DNA of 64,000 nt from Stenogyne calaminthoides (Eukaryota > Streptophyta > Magnoliopsida > Lamiales > Lamiaceae), in contig JBBCBC010000016.1 of the NCBI GenBank assembly GCA_037126765.1, positions 17,534,728 through 17,598,727 on the forward strand, in the 5' to 3' direction. Position numbers and translations under genes: made by a program. Below the pieces are notes generated by a model. The model ran no database searches. It was not told where the DNA came from and worked only from the letters and a program-made list of their open reading frames with translations. Numbering within the stretch: position 1 is the stretch's first letter; each line of letters opens with the position of its first letter. This document shows positions 1-12,309 of the stretch, in pieces.

Positions 1-748
1 TTTCTTTCTCTCCAATTTTCCTTCTTCCCCAACTCGACCCAAACCCTAAAATCGCCCCAAAACCCAAAAATCTCCATTTCTTCTCTAATTTCTTCCATAA
101 AGTGCATCCTTCCACCCCAATATTCCTCAAATTCTCTCTTTTACTCAACTGTGGAGCCAATTTGAGCCAAGATAGGGGGGGTTTTCCATTTGTACAAGTC
201 AAGGAGCAATTTTTCTAATTTTCATCCATTAAAAGTAAGCTTTGCTCTTCTATTTGGTTTCATTCATGTTTATATTGTAGTCTTGAGCTTATTGTAGGAT
301 TATGTGCTTCCATTGTGTGGTTTGGAATTGGATTTTATTTGAGACATTTTGTCGAACACTTGGAGTGCATGACATATATGCTAATTTTGGAAGAGTTTGA
401 CATGCTTTGGTTGATTTTGTGGAGATGTGGTCTATAAATGTTGGTTATTTGAGTTCTTTGTTGACTTTGTGCCTAGAAACTCTCATGTGCTTGATTAATT
501 GGTTGAAATTGTGGATGATGAGTTTTTCTAGTAGAATGTTGGTGAACCTCCTTGTTGGAAATGTGTTAAGTGTGAGTTGGGATATGAATTGTCAACAACT
601 TGTTTGATAAAATTGTTGGATTTGGTTGATGGAATGAATTGATGGAAATTTTGCTTGGGAAATTGGATGAAATGATCATATGTGTGTGCTTGTGCTTATT
701 TGAATATGTGAATATTATCCTAACCCTTGAGCAATTGAAATAAAGAAA
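1..748 (+). other. Athila-like 5' leader, non-coding
   Basis: No credible gene is present. The first 120 bases are C/T-rich with several 'aaaccctaaa'/'ccccaaaaccc' runs, then AT-rich sequence leads to the ORF1 ATG at 749. By position this is the untranslated leader between the missing 5' LTR and ORF1. Small ORFs at 407-607 and on the minus strand have no recognisable composition and are treated as chance. Confidence 0.55.
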
Positions 749-1140
749 ATGGCAAACAGAAATCATCAAGGTCGGGGGAGAGGCCAAGGCCGTGGTAGGG
801 GACCGAATGAAGAGCCACAAGTGACTGATGAGGTATTGAGGGAAATCGAGGAAAGGTTGGAGGCTAATGAGCTCTTGCTTAGGCATTATAACGTTGATTT
901 AGGAGACCGATGGAGGGGAATGACAATGAGGTGGCTGAAGTTTGCGGGGAAGATTGAGGGCACCCGGGCTCCCGATATAGAGTGCATGACCGTGATGGGA
1001 ATATTGGATGACGTTCGGACCCTTTTCCAAATGGTTGGAATGCGGGACTTCTTGAATAGAATCACGGTCGAACAACCGCTTGCTATAAATGAGGGGGTCA
1101 CAATGGAGTTTATGAGTAGTGTCGTTGTTCACAAGCAAGA
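749..1140 (+). pseudogene. Athila ORF1-like protein, N-terminal part (split by copia A)
   Basis: The frame opens with ATG at 749 and gives about 130 residues before copia A inserts after base 1140. It starts with an Arg/Gly-rich tail (about residues 10-18), then a helical region with 'LFQMVGMRDFLNR' and 'VTMEFMSSV', matching the pattern of the ATHILA ORF-1 / plant transposon protein family. The rest of the protein resumes at 29726. Once copia A and one TSD copy are removed, the two halves are one base out of frame, so an extra indel has also hit the gene. Residues past 1140 in this frame are copia LTR, not gene. The role is unproven; a gag-like function is often assumed for the family. Confidence 0.75.
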
Positions 1141-2723
1141 TGTAGGTCCCGAACGGGTTTTGTGAGGGCAGAAGTCTAGAGGGGAGGGGTGAATAGACTT
1201 CTAAAAACTTTTCGTGCAGATCAGGTGTGATTGCAGATTTCCTGATCAGAGTGCTATTGAGTCAGTTTGGAATGATGTTCAATCTTACTGAGTGCCTGGG
1301 GCAGATCAGTTTGATATCTGTCAGTTTAACTGAGAGTGCGGAAGCTTGTAAATACCCATGTGAAAAACCGGTTTTATCAAATCAGATTCTCAAGTTAGTT
1401 TTCAACCGGCTGACTAAGGTGTCAACCTGATCAGATCAGTTGCTTGGTGCAGACTGAGCTTAACTTAGAATATGTATGCAATTTTAATAATCAGTTGTGT
1501 GTAGTGTAAAGCAATAAAGAAAGTAAGTAAATGCACACAAGATTTTATAGTGGTTCAGACGAAACCCGTCTTACGTCCACTCTTCCCTTAACACAGGGGC
1601 ACCAACTTAACCAACTGGACTTAGTTAATTGTGTTAGTCCAACACCCAACAGGTATTTATTGAGTTCACACTCAACCGAACCAGAAATCAGAAACTAGAA
1701 TCCCTAGTCTGAAATCTTGCGGTAACAAACTTAACCTAACGTGAGTTTGGGTAAAGAATGTTTGAGGGTTCCAACTGGAAATCTATCCTGGTATTTAGGT
1801 AGCCAAATGCTAGTGGATAGAATTTCTTGCTAAGAACTATGGGATGAACACTCTAAGAATAATATTCAAATATGGTGTTCTTCGAGCTGAAATTCTTCTA
1901 TAGTTTTTGCTTCTTTTTTAGTCTGCTCGATCCGGTATGTTCTCAGTGTTCGGTCCTTCTTCAATTTTGAAGAGCAATCCCATTTTATAGACCTCGAAAT
2001 TAAAGAGCTGTTGGAGAGCAATTTGAATTTTGGGCTATATTAGGTAGGTTGTAGGATATGATTGTGATGTGCTCCGAAAATCGGCGTGGCCGTAGGCATG
2101 ATTAGCGCCGTTTATGTCCGCAGCATCGAATCCCGTAATGTCAACTCTTTTTGTACACGTGTCGCTTTCTTCTTGGCTTTGCGAGGCGGCACTTTAGGAA
2201 TTTGTCCGTTAGACGATTGATATTCCTTTTGTAGAAGATTCGCTTGTCTAGTGTATATGCAGACTCGTCTGATGTAGGTCTTCAGGTCTTCTGGTAGTCT
2301 TCTGATCTTCAGGTGACTCTGAGCCTCAGTGTCTTCAGTCATACTGAGTCTTCAGGTTTATCTGAGTCTTCAGGTTCAACTGAGTCTTCAGGTTCAACTG
2401 AGTCTTCAGTTCTATCTGAGTCTTCAGGTTCATCTGAGTCTTCAGTGTCTTCTGTCTTCACCTGATCATCTGACTTCTTGTCTTCTGATCCGTCTTAGTC
2501 TTCTGATCATCTGACCTTATCTGGGTCATCTGATACTTCGATCTGACCTATACATATTGAGTTCCCCCTCAATATGTGACCTATCTTTTACATCAGCTGT
2601 CTATACATTTCAGCTGGTCATCTTAATCTGATTCTAAGTCATCAGTCAGCTAACAGGTCTGACTGGTCCTATTACAACCTGTTTTGGAACTTCCATCAAA
2701 ACTGAAATATAGATTTCCCAACA
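1141..2723 (-). repeat. Copia A 3' LTR (left copy)
   Basis: This 1,583-bp LTR pairs with 28117-29720. A minus-strand TATA box (TATAAA, reverse of 1984-1989) sits in a context shared with the B LTRs. An irregular minisatellite of about 15-18 bp (core 'tgagtcttcagg') occupies 2335-2465. Relative to its partner it lacks a block of about 85 bp near 2251 and keeps a block of about 100 bp at about 2515-2615 that the partner lacks. Confidence 0.93.
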
Positions 2724-2740
2724 ATTTCCCCCTTTTTGAT
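2724..2740 (-). other. Copia A polypurine tract
   Basis: Read on the minus strand, CATCAAAAAGGGGGAAAT directly abuts the TGTTGGG start of the 3' LTR, the expected primer for plus-strand DNA synthesis. The same tract, with small changes, precedes the 3' LTRs of B (17382-17398) and C1 (32600-32613). Confidence 0.9.
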
Positions 2741-2930
2741 GGAACCAAAACACTTAATCAGAAAAACAGATACCACGAATTGAAATACAAATAATGTAAA
2801 GTAGTACATACTTCAGAAGACAATGAGATGTTGTCTTAGAATCAGAGAGATATAGATTTTCATTCAGATAGGTGTGTGCATTACAGAATATATGAAAAGC
2901 GTACCTACCATCTGATTCCAAGTGTCTTCC

Positions 2931-5602
2931 TCAGGTGTACTTGAACATTTGCAGTTCTTTGGGGATGCCAAACATCTTGTACATCCTTTGCATCAGCTTG
3001 TCCAGATCTTCTCTTCTATGGATCCCTCCTTTTTCAGCAAATCCATAGTAGGCGTTCTTGAATTTTACAGTATCTAGCTTTTTGTCTGGATGCAAAGGTG
3101 GAAGGAGTAGTTCAAAGGGTGGAGCTTCTGGTATCAGTGACATGATCTTTCCTTCTTTCATCACTATCTGGTAGAAGTCTGGATACATCGTTTCTAACCA
3201 GTTCCAAAATTCATCATCATTTTCTGTCTGATTTTGATGAATTGGGAACTTCTCCAGGATGTATACGTCACATAACCATTCTCCTTTGATCTGATCCCAT
3301 TCAGGAAGCAGATCTAGCCGTGCACAGAGGATGTCTTTAACAGGTGCCGGAAGGGCATTCTTCTCCCAAGCAATCTCCTCTGCTGCAGCTTCGTTCTTCC
3401 TCTTCCTTCGGATGTAAGCGATGTTCAGTCCCTTAGCCTCTGCTAACTTCTGCTTCTTGATGGCGGCCTCTTTTATTCTCTATCTTGTTTGCTCTTGAAT
3501 TTGTTCAGGAGTCATCTGGCTTTTGGTAGAGAATAATTGGCCTTGTCTCTGATCTTCCGCAGTTGCTTTCATCATCTTACCTTTGCCTTTCTTTCTCCTC
3601 AGAGTCTGCTCAGGTTCATCTTGTTCGTCTTCTTCAGCTAATTTCTTAGCGAGTTCAAGGCTCTTGGCCTGATCATCAGTTTCCATTCTTTTATGTACGA
3701 ACGGAGAAAAGTCTTCAATCTTGTCGACTCTGGCAATAATCTCAGAAAGAGCAATTTTCTGCTCAGTGATCTCTTTGTTATGTTGCTCCACAGTTTCTTT
3801 CACTTCAGCAACAAGATCAATAGATGGAGTGGCTGGCAAGTCAGATACAATGGTTTTTGGTAGAGATGTAATTGTTACCAATTGTGTCTATTTTTCTTTC
3901 TTCTCTTTATTTTCTTGTCCTTCCCCCTTTTTGGTTTCATCAAAGAGGTTGGACATCTTGCGGTTCAGAGCATTGAATTGCCGTGAGATCTCCTCTCTGA
4001 GTTTCTTGACAACAAGAGGAGTGATCTGAATGGTGGCAGAAGGTGCAGGTTTCAAGAAGCGTCTGAGAGAAACTTCGATGTCCTGTCTTGCTCGTTCTGC
4101 AGAAGCTACAAAGTGTTTCCAACCCATATCCATGTGGTTGTCAGTTTTCTCCAAAGATGCCCAGACATTCTCCAATAGTACCTGTGTCTGATTGAGCATA
4201 TCTGTCTGAACTCTGAGTTTGTCAGACTGGAGATTGAGCTTCTCGGCAAGAGGGTTGACTAGTTGCATTACTTCAGAAAGGATATCATTATGCATCCCAA
4301 CTGTGTGACTTCTTTCTCTGTCAACTAGTTTTGCTTGCTCTTCTTCAAATCGCTTCATCAGATCTGCTGTGAGCGCTGCAAATTTGTCTTCAATAGCAGC
4401 CTTGATCCCATCCTGAATCTTCTCAATATAAAGATCTAGGGTATCAGAGCTCATCATAGCAGTCTGGTCAGATGTTGAAGCCTTTCCAAGTCGGGTCTCA
4501 TCTGCAGCACCCATTCTTGGTTCATCGGCAGCTCCCTCATGATCTGTAGGAGGTTGAACAGTTTCCTCCCTGTTATCAGCAATTATGAATCTATCATGAA
4601 TCAACCATCTGATATCATCGTCAGATGCCAATTCAATTGCGCTTTCAATCCCAGCATTGTTTAAGCATTTCAACTCCAAGTCTACAAAGAAATCTGATCC
4701 CAGAGTTGTCATGAGAATCAGAAATTCCTCGATGCTTTTCAGTCGGATATCCCTCCAGAACACAATTTCCTCTATTTGTTGCTGGATGCCAGGATGTTGA
4801 TCCAATTCAGGGCATAGATCCAACAGATACTCCTTGATCTGTTGCTTCATTATCCTTATGATGTGGCTTTTTGAAACCGGTGAAGCAAGCACGGTTCTGG
4901 TATTGAAGGGATTATGAGAGATGGACACTCGCTTGTTAGATCTCTCAGGTTCTTGTGACCTGTTTGGAGATTGGGATATTTGTGGTTCAGGTTCATTTTC
5001 AGCGTGTTGAGGGTGTTCAATTTCCTGAACAGGTTCATTGATTGGTGGAGTGGGAGATCTTGGTGATCTGATAGGTGAGGGTGAGGGTGAGAAGATTTTA
5101 TGAGGGGAGGGTGGTGGTGATGATTTTTGAGGAGAGGGTGATGGCGATTTAGAAGTGGGCATAGGTGATCTTGCTCTCTGGAAGATCTTGGTGAGAGGCA
5201 GAGAATCAGATGGTCATTCTTCCTCAGATTGCTCCACTTCTGTCCCTCTGACAGATTTTTCTCCTTCTACTTCTATCATATGCTCTTCCCTTACTTCTCT
5301 GACAGTTGGCTCAGAGCGGACTGCTATCTCCTCTTCTGATTCTACTTGCATCAGATCCTTCGGTCTGCTAACTCGCTGGGAAGAACTTGGAGCAGTCTTC
5401 AGAGGAGATGGAACTCTCTTCGAAGTTTCCGATGAGCATCTGGTTTCTTGGCCAGATCCTTCCTCTTCATCCTCTTCTCTGGAATGCCCGTTCCCTGCGC
5501 TTCAGAAGATGCAGTTGCCTTTTCTTTTCCCTTCTTTTCTCCCTTGGGTTTGGGCACATAAGAAGTTGGATCCTCATCAGATTGTCAAGGTAGGGACTCA
5601 TC
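2931..5602 (-). pseudogene. Copia A ORF3, middle and C-terminal part
   Basis: This continues the ORF that starts at 19746 and was split by copia B. From 5162 down to the stop at 2931-2933 the same frame stays open for about 740 codons apart from two TAG codons (3888-3890 and 3480-3482). Upstream of 5162 the link region is Lys/Pro-rich and broken. The protein has a Ser/Pro-rich stretch (5155-5040), a conserved block around 'IEEIVFWRDIRLKSIEEFL' (about 4795-4730) that aligns with 15690-15745 of B, long heptad-rich coiled-coil regions (4450-3700), a basic segment (about 3600-3555) and a C-terminal block with 'WNWLETMYPDF' (about 3210-3178) matched in B. The function is unknown; it occupies the env-like position of SIRE elements but no signal peptide or membrane anchor is visible. 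Confidence 0.75.
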
Positions 5603-7150
5603 TGTTGGGAAATTTATAGTTTTGATGAAAGTTCCAAAAACACATGTAATAGGACCAGTCTGTTAGCTGACTGATGTTTATATTACCTGCTATAGGAGAC
5701 CAGTTGATAATTACTGTATAGAACAACTGATGTAATAGATAGGTCACATATTGAGGGGGAAACTCAATATGTATAGGTCAGATCTGAAGACTCAAAGAAC
5801 AGCTGATATCCGACAGGCCAGAATGCTAGAGAAGAATAGAAGATCAGATCGATCTGATCTAGTCAGATATCTCAGCTGAAGTCATGAAGCTCAAACTCAG
5901 AATACTTGAAGATCAGATGACTTCCAGAAGATCAGACTAGAAGACCTACATCGGTAAGTCCGCTAGTTGAAGCTAAGTCAACCAAAGACCAGAAGACTCC
6001 ATCGTAGACCGATCGATCAGATCGATCAAAGTCACCACCAGTGAAATCGATGTTTCACCTAATCATACGCCTATGATCCGAACAAGAAGAATGTCAAGCT
6101 TAGTTGGAAGAACAACAACAAAAAGTGAGTCGCGCTATCCAATAAGAACAAGACACGATGATCGGAGCCGCAATTCTGATTTGATGCTACCTCTCTAGAA
6201 TCTGCTACAAAGTACAAATTCACGCTTTTGGCCATGCCCTTCCCCGGCTCATCACATCAAGCTCAGAAGTCTCTAAAATATAGCACGAAATTCAAATTGC
6301 TCTCCAACGGCTCTTTGATTTCAAGGTCTATATATATGGGATTACACTTTAGAGTGAAACAACGGAAACGCTGAACAATCAAGAAGCTAAAGCAATTATC
6401 AGATTTCCGCACGAAGAACACGATCAAGAAGATTATTTTTATTAAGTGTTCATCCCATAAGTTCTTAGCATAGAAATCTTTTCATCTAGCTGTTAGGCTG
6501 CTTATACGCAAGAAAAGATTTCATAGTTGGAACCAAAACAATCTTACCCAAACCCCCAAGTTAGGTTAAGTTGTTTAGCAAGATTTCGACTAGGGTTTCT
6601 AGTTCTGATCTCTGGGATCGGTTGAGTGTGAACTCCTTAAACATCTAGTTGGTGTACTGTGTTGGACTTACACATAAAACAAAGTCCAGTTGGTTAAGTA
6701 GGTGCCCCTTGTGATAGGGAAGAGTGGACGTAGGACTGGTTTGTCCGAACCACTATAAATCTTATGTGCCTTTACTGCTTTGATTAACGACACACAATCG
6801 CATACAACCTTTAAAAGCGCATACATATTCCAAGTTGAGATCGATTAGCACCAAGCTTCGATCCGATCAAACGTGACACTTCACCAACCGATTAAAAGAT
6901 TAACTTCGGAATCTGATTTATCAAAACTGGTTTTTCACACGGGTAAAACTTAAGCTTCCGCACATCGCTTAAACCGATAGTTATCGAATCGATCGCCCTT
7001 CGAGGCAATTAGTAAGTTGGTTATCACCCAAACCGATTCACTCGCACTCTCGATCAAAGCTAATCGCCTCACACCGATCTGCACAAAAAGTTTTAAGTCT
7101 ATTCACCCTTCCCTCTAGACTTACGCCCTCACTAACCCGTTCGACCTACA
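5603..7150 (+). repeat. Copia B 5' LTR
   Basis: The LTR is 1,548 bp, with TG start and CA end. A TATA-type promoter motif (TATATATA) lies at 6329-6336. Compared with the 3' LTR at 17399, CAG and CTG motifs are mostly preserved in the first 500 bases here. Both copies keep the R/U5-like segment 'ctataaatctt...tgcctttac' and the terminal block 'cctctagactt...gccctcactaacccgttcg' shared with A. Confidence 0.93.
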
Positions 7151-7166
7151 AGTGGTATCAGAGCGG
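7151..7166 (+). other. Copia B primer-binding site (initiator Met tRNA)
   Basis: AGTGGTATCAGAGCGG directly follows the LTR end. TGGTATCAGAGC is the standard complement of the plant initiator-Met tRNA 3' end. Confidence 0.92.
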
Positions 7167-7284
7167 TTGGTTCTCTGAGACCCACTCGACTATCATCGAT
7201 TCTTAAGGAAGAATCTTTGTGGTCAACTGAACTGATCTGAAAAACCATTTTTAAAAACTCATTCATTTTCCAAAATCACTCAGC

Positions 7285-9672
7285 ATGGATAACACCTCAG
7301 GTATGTATCATGATCTGCCGAAGTTCTCAATCGATGAGTATGCAGATTGGCCATATATATGTCCAACCATCTAGGCTCGATCGATGGCGTAATGATGAAA
7401 AGTCATCGAAAGAGGACCCATCATCATTTATTACGACAACCCTGCAGTCGGAGGAGATCCAGACTTTGCCCCGGGAAGTCTTGTACGAAAAAAGCCCAAC
7501 CTTTGATGGATGCAGAGGAAAGGAAACTGCATACTCTAGATACTATCGCAAGGCATATTATCATGAAAACAATGGATAAGGTCACCAAGGAAAAGATTAA
7601 GTATCTCAAATCATGAAAAGCAATGTGGGATACTCGCTGAAATATGCGAGGGAAATGAACAGATAAAAGACAAAGTCTACAAGTTTAAATCGTGAAGTTC
7701 AAAAATCAAGATGTCGCTTAACGAAACCATCAACGAACTCGATGGAAGAATTATAATGTCTATAAACAAGCTTTGAGAACTTGGTAGAGATGTCCGATAA
7801 ATATATCAACTACAAAAATCCTAAGGTCTCTCACCAAGAAGTGGGATATGAAGGTCACGGAATCAAGGATTGCCAAGACATTTCAAAAATGAAGCCAAGT
7901 AGCTTGTTCTTGAGCCTTAAAGCTCACGAGTTCGATTTGATTGAGAGAGACAAGGCGATGAAGATGAGGTGCCCGCCAAGCCTCAACTTCAAAATCGATT
8001 GCTTTTAAGGCAACCAAAGAAGAAACGAAGGCCAACGAACTCGTTGGGAATATAATGATGAGTCGAGCGAATCAGATCGCTCGCTTACCGGGAAGCTTGA
8101 GAAGTCAAACGTCCAACTTGGTAAGTATCGAAGATTTTATAAGGACTATCAACATAAATGAGGGAGAGATAGGAGATCACCAACAGATCTCCGTAGAAGA
8201 ACCGATCCGATGATCGGAGGGATCCAGAGATGAAAGGAAAAGAGATAATCGATCGAGGAAGGAAGAGATAACCAATCGTATGTAAAGAAGCTCGGATTAC
8301 TATCGAAGGGAAATCACCGATAGGTCATACGAACGCGAGTGATTCACCGGAAGGAAAGGTTCGGTGGGATCAAGGAGCGGTTTCAACCGTGAGAAGCCGG
8401 TCACTATAGCGCAGACGCCTGGACTGACGCCAAGAGAAAGGGAAGAAAAGAGGAACAAAAGAGAGCAACGTTATAGGGACGACGAAGAGCCATGGTTGCC
8501 GAGACGTCGAATTGACGATTCCTATCTCGCCCTCCGAGGACTCGGGATACTCCTCTAGAAGACTTCGCCAGATCGACAAGAAAGGTTGTTCACTTCTATG
8601 AAAACGAAGATCCGATATTCTCTTCGACGATGATGAGATCTCTTTGATGGCAAGGGAGGACCAATCTGAGGTAACCTCCAAACCTGCAGTAAAGCCTCTG
8701 AACTTAGATCACTGAAATCGCCGAAAGGCAACTAAGAAATTTAAAATTCTCAAAGTTAAAGCTTCGATCGGGAGAAGCGGATCAAAGATCACCGGCAATT
8801 AACAAACAAAGAAAGTGATGACTTCAAAATCCTCGCAAGCAAAATTCGATGAGCTTTTCCAAAAGCATGAAAGTCTAAAATCATCTCGAGGAAAATCTGC
8901 GTAGAAAATGGAGGTTTTTTCAAAATCATCTAAAACCGTTCAAGACATGAACGCCTATTTTCGAACAATGATTAATAAGAAGGGACTTGGCTATGAGAAC
9001 CCTTCCACATCCTCAAAAGCCCCTACCGATTCATCTCAAAAAGGTGTAATCGACGAAGTTTACACAAAGATACACCAAAAAGCCAAACATGTATCTAATA
9101 AGGAAAAAGGACCATTTGAGCGGTAACGCAGTGCCTAACTAGAAGGGGAACAAAATGGACCCCAACTGGTAAAAGCATCGGTAGAGAATCAACAAGAAGA
9201 ACCCGGTTCTTCCGAGAAACCTCAACCTAATCAACATATCGAGAATCGAAAAAGACAACTTGAAAAAGGGAAGTACAATCTGAGACCCAATCAAGGTCAC
9301 CGCCTAATAAGCATGCTTCGTAAACCGCAAAAAACCACCTATGCCGAAAAAGATATGAATCTTTTGATGGTAGCGATCGATCTACCCCTATAATCGTAAA
9401 TCTAGGGTCAGCCGAACTTTGAACCACACTGGATGAAAAGAAGACAAACATAAAAGATAAATCCCAAGTCTTCTAAGTCACCCAAGGTTCACACTAATAA
9501 TCATACTAATCAGAAAGCATATAAAGAGACGTATGATTATGTTGATAGGTATGGGAGACAAATCAGGGCCTTCGATCTAACCGATCACAATAGAAGTGCT
9601 CGCTTTGTATGGATCCCCAAAACTAATCCTAACCCCTCAGGACCCAATCCAAAAGGGGTACCTAAAGCCTGA
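7285..9672 (+). pseudogene. Copia B gag polyprotein
   Basis: ATG at 7285 opens the same N-terminus as copia A gag ('MDNTSGMYHDLPKFSIDEY'), the start of a UBN2-type gag. The frame breaks near 7345 and again near 7400, and pieces are spread over all three frames. Recognisable segments include 'MDAEERKLHTLDTIARHIIMK' (about 7508-7570), 'KYRRFYKDYQ' (about 8122-8152), a degraded zinc-knuckle region before 'TPREREEKRNKRE' (about 8420-8465) and 'NPSTSSKAP' (about 9000). It ends with TGA after a 'GVPKA' peptide at 9669-9671, like A. Most breaks sit where A has CAG or CTG, so part of the damage may be sequencing error. Confidence 0.8.
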
Positions 9673-12021
9673 TTTGGCTGCAGGATCGCGTGGGTCTGGC
9701 CAACAAAGGACAGAAAACACCCTATGAACTGTGGAAAACCTCGTGTCTCTTACTTCCATGTTTTTGGGTGTAAGTGTTTCATACACAACAATGGGAAGAG
9801 TCGGGTTGAAGACTTTTGAGGCCAAAGTCGGATGAGGGTATATTCTTAGGATATTCCTCATCTAGCAAGGCTTTCGGGGTTTACAATGCGAACCCTACTT
9901 GTGGAAGAAACACCCCATGTAGTCTTTTATGAAGCATCTTCCAACAAGAGAAATCACTTGAGAACAAGATGTACACGATCAACAAGAACCTGACGTTCAG
10001 AAAATGGATCAGCTAACGATCAAGGAAAAAGAATCAGAAACTGTAACAATATACATTCCAGATCTAGTTGATTCACCAGATCATTCAGATCCTAAGGTAC
10101 GAAAAAATCGTTTGGTGAAGAAATACGTCTGGTGAGATAAGATCAATCGAACCATCCGGTTCGGGGGGACATCCAAGTTCCCACGAATAGACATCGCCAC
10201 ATGATGAGTCCAACATCACCGAGACTTGATCTTATAAAGTGGATCATAACTCTGCACCACTCCCAATCGCTAGTAATGAAATTTTATCAGAAATGGACGA
10301 TGTTCTCCAAACCGACGCAAATCGAAATAGAAGGACACGGATAACCGGTCATCCAACCGATCGATAATCGGAGACCCATCCGATAAAGTTAAAACTAGAC
10401 ATCGATTGGTGAAAGTGCCATGTATTGTCATTATCCGCCTATGAAGGAACCAACAACAATAGAGGAAGCTCTACAAGACGCAAAAGTTTGGATTCTAGCC
10501 ATGCGAGAAGAGCTGAAAACGATTCGACGTAAATCAAGTTTGGGAACTGGTAGACAGACCAAGTCATCAAGACGTTATTGGCACGAAGTGGGTATTCAAG
10601 AACAAGAGAGATGAGAAAAACGTCATCACAAGAAATAAGGCAAGACTTGTTGCTAAGGGGTATTCATAATCAGAAGGAATTGATTATGATGAGACCTTTG
10701 CACCAGCCGCTTCCTAGAAGCCATTTTAGGTCAATTTAAGCATATGCTTCCCACAGAGGGTTCACTATGTGTATCAGATGGACGTAAAGAGTGCATTTTT
10801 AAATGGGGTACTAACAGAGGAAGTTTATGTCGAACAACCTCCAGGCTTCGAAAAGAACAACCAAGTGTACCGTTTAAGAAAAGCTCTTTATGGCCTGAAA
10901 CAAGCTCCTCGAGCTTGGTATGATACACTCTCTCAGTTCTTGATCGACAGTGGGTTCACTAAAGGAACAGTGGACAGAACCTTATTCAGAATAAAAGATG
11001 GAGAAGATATTCTGATGGTTCAGATCTACGTGGACGACATCATCTTCGGATCTCCTAACAAGAGTCTATGTGAAAGATTCAGCAAACTGATGCAAGGGAA
11101 GTTCGAGATGTCCATGATGGGTCAGATGAATTACTTTCGGGTCTTCAAGTAAAGTAAAAGTACTGAAGGATATTCATCCGCCAAGCAAAGTACACTAGGA
11201 ATTTATTGGCTAAGTTTGGAGTTCAAAGTTGTAAGGAAGCCAAAATTCCTATGATGACTGGATTCAAGATGGATCCAGATGAGGATGGTCAGAAAACAAA
11301 TCAGAAGGAATATAGGGCTCTCATTGGATCTCTACTATACCGACCGCCAAAACCCGATATAACCTTCGCAGAGGGTGTATGTGCGATTTCGAGCAAATCC
11401 AATGATAAGCCACCTAGAAGCGACTAAGCGGATTCTTAAGTATCTGAAGGGACGATAAACCTTGGTTTATTTTACCCATCGATGATAATCTAGAGCTTAG
11501 TGGGTATTCTCGATTACGATTATGGAGGTTGCAAAATTGATGAAAAAATCCACCTCGGGAACTTGTCGGTTCTTAGGAAGTAAACCGATCTCGTGGTTTT
11601 CAAAGAAGCGACCATCGGTTCGACATCTACTATGAAGGTAATATATGGTCATAGGAAGTCAGTTGTTCCCAATCGCTCTGGCTTAGTCGGCAATGAGGAT
11701 TATAACATTGAAGCTAAGAATGTACCTATTTTCTCGTGACATAATAGTGTTATTGCAATCACTTTAATCCTCGTTTCTACATACAAGATGCAAGCGGTGG
11801 ATGTCGACACCATTTTATAAGAGATCATGTTGAAAAAGAAGAATATCGAATTGAAAAGATTCATACCGATATACGTAAAAGTTCGATATTCTAACCAAGC
11901 CACTAAATTTGAGATCGATTCGAGAGAATTGTGCAATGAGCTAGGGCTTCTGGATCTTGGAGAAAATGCACCTAAAATGTTTGATGGAATGATCTCCAGA
12001 ACCAGCTGGTTAAGAGACTAA
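9673..12021 (+). pseudogene. Copia B pol, lacking protease and integrase core
   Basis: Pol starts in the -1 frame relative to gag. At about 9713 the leader peptide 'GLANKGQ' is fused directly to 'KTPYELWK', which in A lies about 1.05 kb further on (24335 against 25380). Protease, the HHCC zinc-binding region and the DDE integrase core are therefore absent, and the junction itself keeps frame. Later parts remain: integrase C-terminal region (9721-9900), reverse transcriptase with 'MDVKSAFLNG' (10778-10807) and 'YVDD' (11028-11039), then RNase H, ending 'SRTSWLRD' with stop at 12021. The longest open piece is 10769-11152. Frameshifts occur throughout. Such a copy could only move with integrase supplied in trans. 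Confidence 0.85.
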
Positions 12022-12309
12022 CCAGGTTGAAAGGAATCAGTTGAGTTTGGTATCTCAATCGATCGAAAGATCGATCAAGGAACCGATGTGAGAAATCGAT
12101 CGATTTACAAGATTATCGAAGTTAAAGGAACCGATCGGTTTTAAGGTTTATCGATTAAAAAACACTCAATTTAAAAGGAATATCCGATTAAATCGGTTGG
12201 GTTATTTTACATCTTTGTAAGTCGATTAAGCTGATATTCAACAAGCAAGATTCACAAGTGGTATTCACAAGATTAAAGCTTAAAATCGCATAAGGATACA
12301 TGAAATTTT
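12022..12309 (+). other. Copia B post-pol spacer
   Basis: No gene is seen. The stretch is rich in GATCGAT and ATCGATT strings where the matching region of A has CTGATCAG-type strings, so it looks like a patch with altered CTG/CAG motifs. Confidence 0.5.

Noticed and set aside
2329..2514. Frame reading 'LSLQVQLSLQV' in copia A LTR
   Set aside because: Pure minisatellite translation.
7151..7166. A tRNA gene at TGGTATCAGAGC motifs
   Set aside because: Only the 12-base primer complement is present at each LTR border; no cloverleaf around it.
7310..7609. Two overlapping plus-strand frames and one minus frame as separate genes
   Set aside because: They are the two broken frames, plus a shadow, of copia B gag.
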